64,000 nucleotides of DNA. Source: Allium sativum (lineage: Eukaryota; Streptophyta; Magnoliopsida; Asparagales; Amaryllidaceae). The stretch lies in assembly GCA_030737875.1 (NCBI GenBank), contig CM060909.1:29905659-29969658 (forward strand), given 5' to 3'. Below, piece after piece: positions 10,261 through 22,968 of the stretch. The notes beneath the pieces are model-generated. The model had not been told where the DNA came from, ran no database searches, and saw only the letters and a list, made by a program, of their open reading frames with translations. The position numbers and the translations under genes are program-made. How positions within the stretch are numbered: the stretch's first letter is position 1; each line of letters starts with the position of its first letter.

Positions 10261-11221
10261 ATAGCGAAGTAAAAATTCGATTTTTAGTTAAAGAAAAATT
10301 CGATTTCTAGTTAAAGAAAAATTCGATTTCTATGTATTGAATAAACAAATAAAAATGTGATTTTTATATATGTAGTGGATACGGGCAACGAAAGTGACGA
10401 AAGGCGAAAACGATGAAGATTTCTACATAAGAAGAGTCGTGGAGCTGGATAGCTATCGGTGAGAATTTCTCACCTTTCAATTTCATTTCTATTTATATAT
10501 ATATACTAGGATGCAGACGGTGCTTAGTAGCACCCGACACAATCGTCCACAGACCATGGACTTGTTTGTTTGGTTGCTTAGCTTAGTTATATGATTTGAT
10601 TTGGATTTGGTTGTTTGGTGATTTTGATTGATGTGTGAATGGCGTGGGCCTTCACTAGACTGGGGATAAGGCTAGGCCTCGTCCCATTTCTAGTATCGTG
10701 CGGTTATGCCGCCGAAATTTTCTAAAATATGTTAGAAAAACAAAAATATCATTTTATTGAATAAATGAACTGAATAGAAATTCATATGTTAAAATAAAAT
10801 GTTTTATCGTTAAAAATATAATTTTTAACGTGAAGTGAATGAAATAAAATATTCATTTACAAACCGGACGGTTTGTGTATGTACACCCATTTGAATGACA
10901 TTGATTGGGACGATAAAATTTACACATCGCCAAACTGCACAAATAAAATCTGTGTTTGATTGTTTGAAACCCCACACGGGTGTTGGGATGAAATTTGAAG
11001 TTCACTCATCCTGATTGATTAAATATGTCGATCGATTGATTGACAGGCTGTTATAAGCGTTAGATATCTATATTTGATGCTTATACAGTGTAGTGCACTT
11101 TGGTTGATGGTTGATTATTTTTCAATGCTATTATATACATGTGTTGTATGGAAATCCATATAGTGAATGCTATATGGTAATTGATTGGGTCTCATTCCAA
11201 TTTAAAAGAATAAAGAATATA

Positions 11222-11480
11222 TAAAATAAAAGTTCATGTGTTGACAGTACTCATCCATTGAGATTGGTCATGTGTTGAACGAAATATTTTAGTAATAAAA
11301 TTTACATCTTTATCGATATAAAATAAAAGTTCATGTGTTGACAGTACTCATCCATTGAGATTGGTCATGTGTTGAACGAAATATTTTAGTAATAAAATTT
11401 ACATCTTTATCGATATAAAATAAAAGTTCATGTGTTGACAGTACTCCTCCATTGTGATTGGTCATGTGTTGAACGAAATA
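11222..11480. repeat. 97-bp tandem repeat, about 2.7 units (A 5' LTR)
   Basis: Units contain AAAGTTCATGTGTTGACAGT and GGTCATGTGTTGAACG. The matching array in the 3' LTR is at about 19014-19275. Confidence 0.88.
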
Positions 11481-11603
11481 TTTTGATAATAACAACTATT
11501 TTGAAAAAGAAATATTTGAAATAGAATATTTGAAAATAGAAATTTATGAAGCCGTGTTGATTAGATTGACGCCATTTTGACGTGAACGATATTTATATCG
11601 ATT

Positions 11604-11790
11604 TGAAAACGATTTCGAAATGAATTGAATTGAAAACGATTTCGAAATGAAATAAATTGAAAACGATTTCGAAATGAAATAAATTGAAAACGATTTCGAA
11701 ATGAAATGAATTGAAAACGATTTCGAAATGAAATGAATTGAAAACGATTTCGAAATGAAATGAATTGAAAACGATTTCGAAATGAATTGA
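11604..11790. repeat. 27-bp tandem array, 7 units (A 5' LTR)
   Basis: Unit core GAAAACGATTTCGAAATGAA. Because 27 is a multiple of three it produces a minus-strand ORF with a nine-residue repeat, which is a by-product. The 3' LTR has the same array at 19398-19583. Confidence 0.92.
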
Positions 11791-12697
11791 ATATAAAACG
11801 AATTCAAATTGAATTGAAAGTAAATTGAAATGAATTCAAATTGAATTGAAATTTGAATTGAATAGAAATGAATTTTAAAACGAATTTATAAAGAAGAATT
11901 CAATTTTGATTTGAATTGAAATGGAAGTTGAAATTGCTTTTGAAACGAATTTAAAACTATTTATAAAATTCGTTTTAAATAGAAATCAACGAAATATATA
12001 TTATATATATAATATAATGGCCTGAATAGAATGCGCCGCGCCGCGGCAGTTCGTGAATTTCGACCATTTATTTCAAACGGACATTACGGGAGATCCGACC
12101 GTCGGATTCTCCTAAAACCGGAACCGTTGGGTTCGTATCGAAAAGAGCTTTCTAATGAATATTAGAAATTCAAAATCTAACGGTTGGATTTGGAATTATG
12201 TCCAAATCAAATTCGAAAAAGGTCGCTATAAGTGCAGTTCGATGGCCGTTGATGGAAATCGACTGTACGGGCCTTGATAAAATTATTAAAAATAATAATA
12301 ATTTGTGTAAAATCATAAGAAATGATTTGAGAAGAATTGGGATGAAAAGCTCCATATTTGAAAAGATAAAAATAGATTTTTATCGAAATGAACTAGTTTT
12401 AAACTAGAAATATAATTCTATTTATTTTTAAATAAATAAATTGAATTTAAAAAGGGTTTTGAAAATAACCAGAATATCCAATGATTGCATTGGAGTGGAA
12501 TTGAATCGAAATTGTCTTCGGAATATTTCGATGTTGGAATTCGTGATTATACAGATGTTGTTATGGAAATTTGAAAGATATATATATATTTATATCGTTA
12601 TTTCCAATACGACATTTGTTAGTCGTAGAATTTGATATTGAATATAAGCCGATATATTTTCTATTCAGAGCCTTGTATTGAATATCGAATGTGATTT

Positions 12698-12948
12698 GGG
12701 TTTGTCGTGAATGGTGTCTTCACTAACACTGTTCTTGAACCCAGTTGAGAAAAGATTAAATCTTTTTATTTGGATTTAATGAAGTGTACTAATTAAATGA
12801 TATTTAATTGGAATTGAATTGGTATTGATTTTTGGGTTTATCGTGAACAGTGTTTTAAATAACACTTGTTCTTTAACCCGATAATTAATGGAATGTGATT
12901 TTGGGTTTATCGTGAACCGTGTTTTAAATGACACTGATTTTTTAATCC
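12698..12948 (+). other. Three imperfect hairpins (A 5' LTR)
   Basis: At 12698-12742, 12834-12879 and 12903-12948 the pattern is GGGTT ... GTGT ... ACAC ... AACCC with a TCGTGAAC segment in the 5' arm. The 3' LTR copy is at 20499-20749. Two related hairpins survive in antisense A' (57879-57924 and about 58212-58258). Confidence 0.6.
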
Positions 12949-15157
12949 AGTTAATGATTAAAACTAAGTGGAGTTTTAATGAATCTTTAATTAGATTGAG
13001 ATGATCGAGAATGGAGTATCACCAGTTTTGCTCCAGGCGATAGTTAAATCTTTAATTAGATTTGAACGTGAAATGGTAATTGAATTTACCGATAACACCG
13101 TGGTGTTAGATATGAAGTACTACCAGTTTTACTTCATGGAAGGAATAGGTTGGGATTGGGAAATTAAAACAAATGATTACTTCGGTAAGTTTTGTTAATC
13201 CCGGCTAGTTGAATCGAAATTCAAAAGAATAGAATAAAGAATAAATTCAAGAAATTTATCTTGGATAAAATTAATGGGAACATTTCCCTATGAATGTGAA
13301 ATTTAGAAACTAACTGTCGGTTAGCCAAGCAAAATGGTTTTCTGGATATTGATCTGATGTTGGTTTCGGCCTTCGGGGTAAATATTTGGGGAATTATTCT
13401 CTTGATTAATTTACGGTTAGCGACTGATGAATTGGAATGAGGCGTATGTTGTGTTTGTGTAACACTTATTTAAATATACGCGAGTTATTCGGAAAGACCG
13501 GGTTTATCCCATTTTGAATAACTGATACGACGATAAGTCGAAGATGAAGACGATGGTCGAAGACCGGAGGTCTTCACGTCGTTTGGGTGATAACTGATGA
13601 TCTTGATTGGGCTGTACACCCAAGAAGATGGAAACAGTTGGTGATCGTCCAGACGTACTTGGAGATCGATGGATATGCGGGGTACTAGGTGCCTCCGGTT
13701 TCGTTCAGACCCAGAACGGACTTGTAAATGGACTGCGTGTCTGACATTGGATTTTAGTCCGTGTGATTGATCTCTATTAAATATATATCTGTTTGGCGGC
13801 GGAGAATTTATTCTCTTGCTTAACGCCCTTCTCTGAGACGTACGAGCTCAGGGGTTATATATTGATGGATATCAAACGCATGGAGTGAATTGCCTGTGTG
13901 GCATGCCTAAGTGGCTATTGATCGAGGCTTCTGTTGAAAAGCAAAGTCTTGTGGTGATGATCAAAGCACGACCTTTGTGGCGTAGCTTTGTGTAACGTTT
14001 ACTTCGCGAGTTTCACACCCGGTATGAACCAAAAACGGGAGACGGACCTCAGGGAGGGCATGCGTTTCCTTCTAGCTAAAAGTGGCGTCAGTGGTTTTAC
14101 ACGCCCTGACGAGTTTGACTTATGTGGTTGTTGCTGTTGCGAGGCGCCTTGGATTGATCGGTCGTTCTCGAACCGATGGAGTCATTTAGTTGGCTCACTT
14201 ACGCCCCAAAGGGCGGCGAAACGCATGTTCAGGGTTTAAGTTTAATCCACATCGGTGGACCGGCCCTGACGATCCAAGGGGCAGTTGCGGCTGTTCCTAG
14301 ACATGGGCTAGATTGTCTAAAATCGGTAGAGGACGATCCCTGGCCTCGGCTCATAGATGGAAATCCAATTTCCAAATACGTGACATTTGCGGTTTTATTT
14401 GTAAACCTATATATGGCAACATGATATATGGTACCCATGCCACCTATGATCGATACTTATGATTTGAAGTTGTTTTATACACTATGCACTTATAGTAGTA
14501 TCAAATGATTTGTTTTAAACGTATCAAGCATTCTTTGGCTGTTATAAGGGAAAACCTTATCCCCCGGCTTGCGTTGCATTGTGTGATAGGACCTGGGTCT
14601 TATAACAGCTTCATTTTTCTTTATTTAGCATTGCGCTGTTGTTTTATGCACTGGTATTCTTGGGAGGAAACCCGTTCCGTGTTATACGGCGTGGTCCCTT
14701 GATTTACCTAATGATTTAAGATAAAGATTAATAACTGTTTTAGTTCTCACACCAGTCACATGACTGACCTGGAGTTTATTGTTTTAACCTAAACTCTGGG
14801 TGCCCCTATTTTGACACGGGCAGCTAGTAGTTTTGGTTTTGCAGATCTATATTCACAGGATCCTGGTTTACAGCTGGAACGATATCCGGAAAGCTTTGTA
14901 TCCGTATATCTCATTCTAGTTGTGTTTATTTTCCGCTGCTATGTATTTAAATGTAATTTAAATCTCTGATATTTCTGTGTAATATTTATTCATACTCTGT
15001 ATATTCTTGTATTCTGATGCATTGTTGTAATATACAGTGAAATGTTCTTTTGTATGCGTTCTGTTTGGTCTTGTTCTCAAACGATAGGGCGTTTCGAACG
15101 GCCTGGATCGGTTTAGCGACTGGTTCGGACCGAGCGAAATTCCTTGTTCGTCACAGT

Positions 15158-15170
15158 TGGTATCAGAGCT
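15158..15170 (+). other. Element A primer-binding site (tRNA-iMet)
   Basis: TGGTATCAGAGCT, two bases after the LTR end at 15155. Confidence 0.9.
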
Positions 15171-16181
15171 TTGGTTTACAAAGCTTAGAGAACAAGGCAC
15201 ATTAGAACCATACGAAAGAATTCATCAGAATTTGGGTTAGTAATATCCAATGGGAATGACTCGTTAGAGATGGGATCAGTAGTATCCTAGAACGAGTGTG
15301 AAGAGTAAATTTTTAAAATGAAAATGAAAACAAATTTTGTTTTGAAAATTTAAATCGTTTTAAACGTATTTGATTATTTATTTATTTTGAATATGGGCAT
15401 TCCAATATATAAAGATTTTGCATATACGCGTCATGAACGTATATTCGAAGTTTTAATATACTGGATAGATATAGGACCGCACTCTAGTAGCCCGGAGATG
15501 TTCTGATGGTGGTTCGAAACATCATCAGCATTTATTTTCGAGTGACGAAGGTGTGATACCTATATATTTCCATTAGACTGGTGTGAGAACCAAACCTATA
15601 TATATAGCTAGGACACATTGTTGTGAATTGGCATCAAAAACATGATTTTAGTATATGTATCAAATTATGAATTTGAAACTCTAATTCACTAATTGATTGA
15701 TGTTTGTGTTGTTTGTTTAATTGTTTGCTAATTCTGAACCATTTAGCCTAATTGAATCTAATATTGAATTGTATTGAAAATTGGTCGCATCTGCTTGCAC
15801 ATACATGTATATCATTGAACATGTCATAGCAAGGAGGCTAGAGCCGAAGAATAAAATTTGTTTGCCCGACAAATAGGTACATGTTTACTACATAATTTAC
15901 TGTTTTGTTTGGGTGATGATGATTTTATGAGCCTATTGGCTAGCCGCTTGGCTTTTTCTTTTTCTTTTTGAGATCTGAAGGACCGGGGAAGCTATTTGAA
16001 ATTCCCCGATGCTCCCATTGCAGGGGAGGTTATGGCGAAATTTTTCAAAAATTTAGGGTGTTAGCCAAATTTTTGAAATTCTCAGAAACTGAAAAGTTGG
16101 AGAATGGAAGCCAGATCGAACGTAGACTTGAATGATCAAACCACTTTCGACTTTGTTCCTTTTCGGGGACGAAAAGTTTTA

Positions 16182-16193
16182 AGTGGGGGAGAT
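16182..16193 (+). other. Element A polypurine tract
   Basis: AGTGGGGGAGAT lies immediately before the 3' LTR start TGTAATAACC at 16194, where plus-strand synthesis would be primed. Confidence 0.85.
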
Positions 16194-19100
16194 TGTAATA
16201 ACCCGCAAAATCTGGGCCAGTTTAAAAATTTTATTTCGGCAATTTTAGCGAATTTTGATTATCTAAATTGAATTATTTTAAATAATATCGACGAGAAATT
16301 TATTTTGAATAGAATTCGACGTATATATTATACGCGTCGTCGTTAGAATATAAATATTTATGTATAATTATAAAAAGGAATTGAAAATGGCGCGGTAGTT
16401 CGATAATTTGATTTCAAACTTCAATTGAATGTACCGGGTGCAAAACAATCCTGATTTTAGTGAAACTAAAAACCTTAGGATCTAATTGATGATACCTTTC
16501 CAACGAATCCGACAAACCAAAATTTCGTAGCGAGAATCAAAAGATATGTCCAGTTGGAAATTCTGAATAGTCGCTATGGAATTCAGGCCCTTAAAAATGG
16601 ACATTTTGCAAACGACCTCGGATTTCGACGAAACCAGTTTTGTTGGGTCCGTGATGTAAGATTATTGCTAGATTCCAAATTTCATAATTTTTCGAATCAA
16701 TATGTGAGCGTGGCAAAGGAAAACGCGTTTGACCAGTTTCAGTTGATTTTAATCGACTGGAAATTGGCCATTTTTTATACGGTCTCAAAATTCGACGAAA
16801 CTAGTTTTGTTAGGACCGTATCGTCAATACGAAGCTAGAAAATATTTTTCTTGAATTTTTCTAGTTAGTATGTGACCCCAGTAATTTGAAATGTACGTTT
16901 AAAATTCAATATAGTGATTTAAATGTAAATTCAACGGAAACTGATTGTAACGATCAAATCAGCTTGCGATACATATCCCATTGTGTTCAGAATGGGGGTG
17001 AAACGTTATGGACGACAGGCGGTGGGCCTCGTTTAGAGGTCGTATGTAAAAGTCAACTTTTTGAAAATAAAAAAAAAAATCTTCTCTTCCCCTTTATTGG
17101 TTCTGCTCCCCCCCCCCCCCCCCCCGATTTCACTTTACAGAGAAAAAAAACCCAGATCTCGAGCCCGTCGCTGCCTCCCTCCCCGCCACCTCGTCGTCAG
17201 GCCACCGCCCCTCCACCAACTCCCGCCTCCCTCAAGCCTTGCCCTCCCTCTCGAAACCCCAATCCATCGAACCCTAGACTCCCCCCCAAATCGTTCGACG
17301 CCTCCGCATCCCTGGCCAGCGCGCCTGAGCCGCCGCCTTCCGACCTACCTCCGCAAGGTCGCCTCCACCTCCCCCGTTCTCCCCTCCTTCACCACCTCTG
17401 CCAAACCCAACGCCCTAAACCCACTGACCCGCGAGACCCGGCACTGCCGCTGCCATTTCTGGCCTTCCCCAAGCCAGCAGCCGCCCCTCCGACGTCTCCA
17501 TGCCCTCCTTCCTCCACGGCGTGAATTCCAAAGCCCCATCTCCTAGAAAAATTGGTTAGTTTCCTATTTTAATTCTTATGAAATATAAGATCCTTATGTT
17601 AGAAAAAAATAGGATTTTTAATAGTGTAGAAAGCTTTGATTTTTTATTTTATTTTATTATATATAAATGAAAAAAAACTATGGTTTTGATTACATAAAGT
17701 TTAGATTTTTATATATTGAACTTCGATAGAAAAATAGGATTTTTATATATTGAACTTCGATAGAAAAATAGGATTTTTATATATTGAACTTCGATAGAAA
17801 AATAGGATTTTTATATATTGAACTTCGATAGAAAAATAGGATTTTTATATATTGAACTTCGATAGAAAAATAGGATTTTTATATATTGAACTTCGATAGA
17901 AAAATAGGATTTTTATATATTGAACTTCGATAGAAAAATAGGATTTTTATATATTGAACTTCGATAGAAAAATAGGATTTTTATATATTGAACTTCGATA
18001 GAAAAATAGGATTTTTATATATTGAACTTCGATAGAAAAATAGGATTTTTATATATTGAATAGCGAAGTAAAAATTCGATTTTTAGTTAAAGAAAAATTC
18101 GATTTCTAGTTAAAGAAAAATTCGATTTCTATGTATTGAATAAACAAATAAAAATGTGATTTTTATATATGTAGTGGATACGGGCAACGAAAGTGACGAA
18201 AGGCGAAAACGATGAAGATTTCTACATAAGAAGAGTCGTGGAGCTGGATAGCTATCGGTGAGAATTTCTCACCTTTCAATTTCATTTCTATTTATATATA
18301 TATACTAGGATGCAGACGGTGCTTAGTAGCACCCGACACAATCGTCCACAGACCATGGACTTGTTTGTTTGGTTGCATAGCTTAGTTATATGATTTGATT
18401 TGGATTTGGTTGTTTTGTGATTTTGATTGATGTGTGAATGGCGTGGGCCTTCACTAGACTGGGGATAAGGCTAGGCCTCGTCCCGTTTCTAGTATCGTGC
18501 GGTTATGCCGCCGAAATTTTCTAAAATATGTTAGAAAAACAAAAATATCATTTTATTGAATAAATGAACTGAATAGAAATTCATATGTTAAAATAAAATG
18601 TTTTATCGTTAAAAATATAATTTTTAACGTGAAGTGAATAAAATATTCATTTACAAACCGGACGGTTTGTGTATGTACACCCATTTGAATGACATTGATT
18701 GGGACGATAAAATTTACACATCGCCAAACTGCACAAATAAAATCTGTGTTTGATTGTTTGAAACCCCACACGGTTGTTGGAATGAAATTTGAAGTTCACT
18801 CATCCTGATTGATTAAATATGTCGATCGATTGATTGACAGGCTGTTATAAGCGTTAGATATCTATATTTGATGCTTATACAGTGTAGTGCACTTTGGTTG
18901 ATGGTTGATTATTTTTCAATGCTATTATATACATGTGTTGTATGGAAATCCATATAGTTAACGCTATATGGTAATTGATTGGGTCTCATTCCAATTTAAA
19001 AGAATAAAGAATATATAAAATAAAAGTTCATGTGTTGACAGTACTCATCCATTGAGATTGGTCATGTGTTGAACGAAATATTTTAGTAATAAAATTTACA

Positions 19101-22100
19101 TCTTTATCGATATAAAATAAAAGTTCATGTGTTGACAGTACTCATCCATTGAGATTGGTCATGTGTTGAACGAAATATTTTAGTAATAAAATTTACATCT
19201 TTATCGATATAAATTAAAAGTTCATGTGTTGACAGTACTCCTCCATTGAGATTGGTCATGTGTTGAACGAAATATTTTGATAATAACAACTATTTTGAAA
19301 AAGAAATATTTGAAATAGAATATTTGAAAATAGAAATTTATGAAGCCGTGTTGATTAGATTGACGCCATTTTGACGTGAACGATATTTATATCGATTTGA
19401 AAACGATTTCGAAATGAATTGAATTGAAAACGATTTCGAAATGAAATAAATTGAAAACGATTTCGAAATGAAATAAATTGAAAACGATTTCGAAATGAAA
19501 TGAATTGAAAACGATTTCGAAATGAAATGAATTGAAAACGATTTCGAAATGAAATGAATTGAAAACGATTTCGAAATGAATTGAATATAAAACGAATTCA
19601 AATTGAATTGAAAGTAAATTGAAATGAATTCAAATTGAATTGAAATTTGAATTGAATAGAAATGAATTTTAAAACGAATTTATAAAGAAGAATTCAATTT
19701 TGATTTGAATTGAAATGGAAGTTGAAATTGCTTTTGAAACGAATTTAAAACTATTTATAAAATTCGTTTTAAATAGAACTCGACGAAATATATATTATAT
19801 ATATTATATATATAATATAATGGCCTGAATAGAACGCGCCGCGCCGCGGCAGTTCGTGAATTTCGACCATTTATTTCAAACGGACATTACGGGAGATCCG
19901 ACCGTCGGATTCTCCTAAAACCGGAACCGTTGGGTTCGTATCGAAAAGAGCTTTCTAATGAATATTAGAAATTCAAAATCTAACGGTTGGATTTGGAATT
20001 ATGTCCAAATCAAATTCGGAAAAGGTCGCTATAAGTGCAGTTCGATGGTCGTTGATGGAAATCGACTGTACGGGCCTTGATAAAATTATTAAAAATAATA
20101 ATAATTTGTGTAAAATCATAAGAAATGATTTGAGAAGAATTGGGATGAAAAACTCCATATTTGAAAAGATAAAAATAGATTTTTATCGAAATGAACTAGT
20201 TTTAAACTAGAAATATAATTCTATTTATTTTTAAATAAATAAATTGAATTTAAAAAGGGTTTTGAAAATAACCAGAATATCCAATGATTGCATTGGAGTG
20301 GAATTGAATCGAAATTGTCTTCGGAATATTTCGATGTTGGAATTCGTGATTATACAGATGTTGTTATGGAAATTTGAAAGATATATATATTTATATCGTT
20401 ATTTCCAATACGACATTTGTTAGTCGTAGAATTTGATATTGAATATAAGCCGATATATTTTCTATTCAGAGCCTTGTATTGAATATCGAATGTGATTTGG
20501 GTTTGTCGTGAATGGTGTCTTCACTAACACTGTTCTTGAACCCAGTTGAGAAAAGATTAAATATTTTTATTTGGATTTAATGAAGTGTACTAATTAAATG
20601 ATATTTAATTGGAATTGAATTGGTATTGATTTTTGGGTTTATCGTGAACAGTGTTTTAAATAACACTTGTTCTTTAACCCGATAATTAATGGAATGTGAT
20701 TTTGGGTTTATCGTGAACCGTGTTTTAAATGACACTGATTCTTTAACCCAGTTAACGATTAAAACTAAGTGGAGTTTTAATGAATCTTTAATTAGATTGA
20801 GATGATCGAGAATGGAGTATCACCAGTTTTGCTCCAGGCGATAGTTAAATCTTTAATTAGATTTGAACGTGAAATGGTAATTGAATTTACCGATAACACC
20901 GTGGTGTTAGATATGAAGTACTACCAGTTTTACTTCATGGGAGGAATAGGTTGGGATTGGGAAATTAAAAAAAATGATTACTTCGGTAAGTTTCGTTAAT
21001 CCCGGCTAGTTGAATCGAAATTCAAAAGAATAGAATAAAGAATAAATTCAAGAAATTTATCTTGGATAAAATTAATGGGAACCTTTCCCTATGAATGTGA
21101 AATTTAGAAACTAACTGTCGGTTAGTCAAGAAGAATGGTTTTCTGGATATTGATCTGATGTTGGTTTTGGCCTTCGGGGTTAATATTTGGGGAATTATTC
21201 TCTTGATTAATTTACGGTTAGTGATTGATGAATTGGAATGAGGCGTATGTTGTGTTTGTGTAACACTTATTTAAATATACGCGAGTTATTCGGAAAGACC
21301 GGGTTTATCCCATTCTGAATAACTGATACGACGATAAGTCGAAGATGAAGACGATGGTCGAAGACCGGAGGTCTTCACGTCGTTTGGGTGATAACTGATG
21401 ATCTTGATTGGGCTGTACACCCAAGAAGATGGAAACAGTTGGTGATCGTCCAGACATACTTGGAGATCGATGGATATGCGGGGTACTAGGTGCCTCCAGT
21501 TTCGTTCAGACCCAGAACGGACTTGTAAATGGACTGCGTGTCTGACATTGGATTTTAGTCCGTGTGATTGATCTCTATTAAATATATATCTGTTTGGCGG
21601 CGGAAAATTTATTCTCTTGCTTAACGCCCTTCTCTGAGACGTACGAGCTCAGGGGTTATATATTGATGGATATCAAACGCATGGAGTGAATTGCCTGTGT
21701 GGCATGCCTAAGTGGCAATTGATCGAGGCTTCTGTTGAAAAGCAAAGTCTTGTGGTGATGATCAAAGCACGGCCTTTGTGGCGTAGCTTTGTGTAACGTT
21801 TACTTCGCGAGTTTCACACCCGGTATGAACCAAAAACGGGAGACGGACCTCAGGGAGGGCATGCGTTTCCTTCTAGCTAAAAAGTAGCGTCAGTGGTTTT
21901 ACACGCCCTGACGAGTTTGACTTATGTGGTTGTTGCTGTTGCGAGGCGCCTCGGATTGATCGGTCGTTCTCGAACCGATGGAGTCATTTAGTTGGCTCAC
22001 TTACGCCCCAAAGGGCGGCGAAACGCATGTTCAGGGTTTAAGTTTAATCCACATCGGTGGACCGGCCCTGACGATCCAAGGGGCAGTTGCGGCTGTTCCT

Positions 22101-22963
22101 AGACATGGGCTAGATTGTCTAAAATCGGTAGAGGACGATCCCTGGCCTCGGTTCATAGATGGAAATCCAATTTCCAAATACGTGACATTTGCGGTTTTAT
22201 TTGTAAACCTATATATGGCGACATGATATATGGTACCCATGCCGCCTATGATCGATACTTATGATTTGAAGTTGTTTTATACACTATGCACTTATAGTAG
22301 TATCAAATGATTTGTTTTAAACGTATCAAGCATTCTTTGGCTGTTATAAGGGAAAACCCTATCCCCCGGCTTGCGTTGCATTGTGTGATAGGACCTGGGT
22401 CTTATAACAGCTTCATTTTTCTTTATTTAGCATTGCGCTGTTGTTTTATGCACTGGTATTCTTGGGAGGAAACCCGTTCCGTGTTATACGGCGTGGTCCC
22501 TTGATTTACCTAATGATTTAAAATAAAGATTAATAATTGTTTTAGTTCTCACACCAGTCACATGACTGACCTGGAGTTTATTGTTTTAACCTAAACTCTG
22601 GGTGCCCCTATTTTGACACGGGCAGCTAGTAGTTTTGGTTTTGCAGATTTATATTCACAGGATCCTGGTTTACAGCTGGAACGATATCCGGAAAGCTTTG
22701 TATCCGTATATCTCATTCTAGTTGTGTATTGTATTATTTTCCGCTGCTATGTATTTAAATGTATTTTAAATCTCTGATATTTCTGTGTAATATTTATTCA
22801 TACTCTGTATATTCTTGTATTCTGATGCATTGTTGTAATATACAGTGAAATGTTCTTTTGTATGCGTTCTGTTTGGTCTTGTTCTCAAACGATAGGGCGT
22901 TTCGAACGGCCTGGATCGGTTTAGCGACTGGTTCGGACCGAGCGAAATTCCTTGTTCGTCATA
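16194..22963 (+). repeat. Element A 3' LTR (6.8 kb)
   Basis: Collinear with 8360-15155. The final bases are TCATA rather than TCACA, a point change at the terminal dinucleotide region. It carries a few extra TA-rich bases near 19795-19815, one fewer 34-bp unit, and an uninterrupted 161-codon frame in its C-rich island (17061-17546). The TSD GTTGA follows at 22964-22968. Confidence 0.92.
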
Positions 22964-22968
22964 GTTGA

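Larger units (their letters stand above)
8360..15155 (+). repeat. Element A 5' LTR (6.8 kb)
   Basis: Runs from TGTAATAACCCGC to GTTCGTCACA. In order it contains palindromic motifs around ACTAGT (8795-8815, 8965-8985), a C-rich GC island (9305-9714), an 11-unit 34-bp array, a 97-bp array, a 27-bp array, a second LTR-head-like module (about 11990-12240), three hairpins (12698-12948), and the part shared with antisense A' (about 12,700-15,070). Confidence 0.92.
15156..16193 (+). other. Element A internal domain, non-coding
   Basis: 1,038 bp with no ORF of note and no retroviral motif. Landmarks are a T-rich tract at about 15950-15970, a CCGGGGAAGC...TTCCCCGATG inverted repeat near 15993-16011, and the 3' segment TTTTCGGGGACGAAAAGTTT that resembles the region before the polypurine tract in Tekay elements. 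It probably carries only packaging and priming signals. Confidence 0.8.
8360..22963 (+). mobile_element. Element A: non-coding giant-LTR retrotransposon (LARD-like)
   Basis: Two direct repeats of about 6.8 kb (8360-15155, 16194-22963) flank a 1,038-bp interior that starts with a tRNA-iMet primer site and ends with a polypurine tract. The insertion is bordered by TSD GTTGA. No gag, protease, RT, RNase H or integrase motif is visible in any frame. LTRs make up about 93% of the 14.6 kb. Large retrotransposon derivatives (LARDs) are known, but their usual proportions are shorter LTRs around a longer interior. The LTR start TGTAATAACCCGC and the ACGAAAAGTTTTAAGTGGGG end resemble Tekay chromoviruses, so a Tekay-type element may have mobilised it. 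The LTRs differ at scattered positions only, so insertion is relatively recent. Confidence 0.92.

Noticed and set aside
11544..11807. Minus-strand ORF with a nine-residue repeat, also at 19338-19601
   Set aside because: By-product of the 27-bp tandem array, whose length is a multiple of three.
16886..17546. Pro-rich ORFs of 212 and 161 codons in the A 3' LTR
   Set aside because: All frames are Pro/Arg/Ser-rich because of C-rich composition, and the other LTR is frameshifted. Kept only as a composition island.
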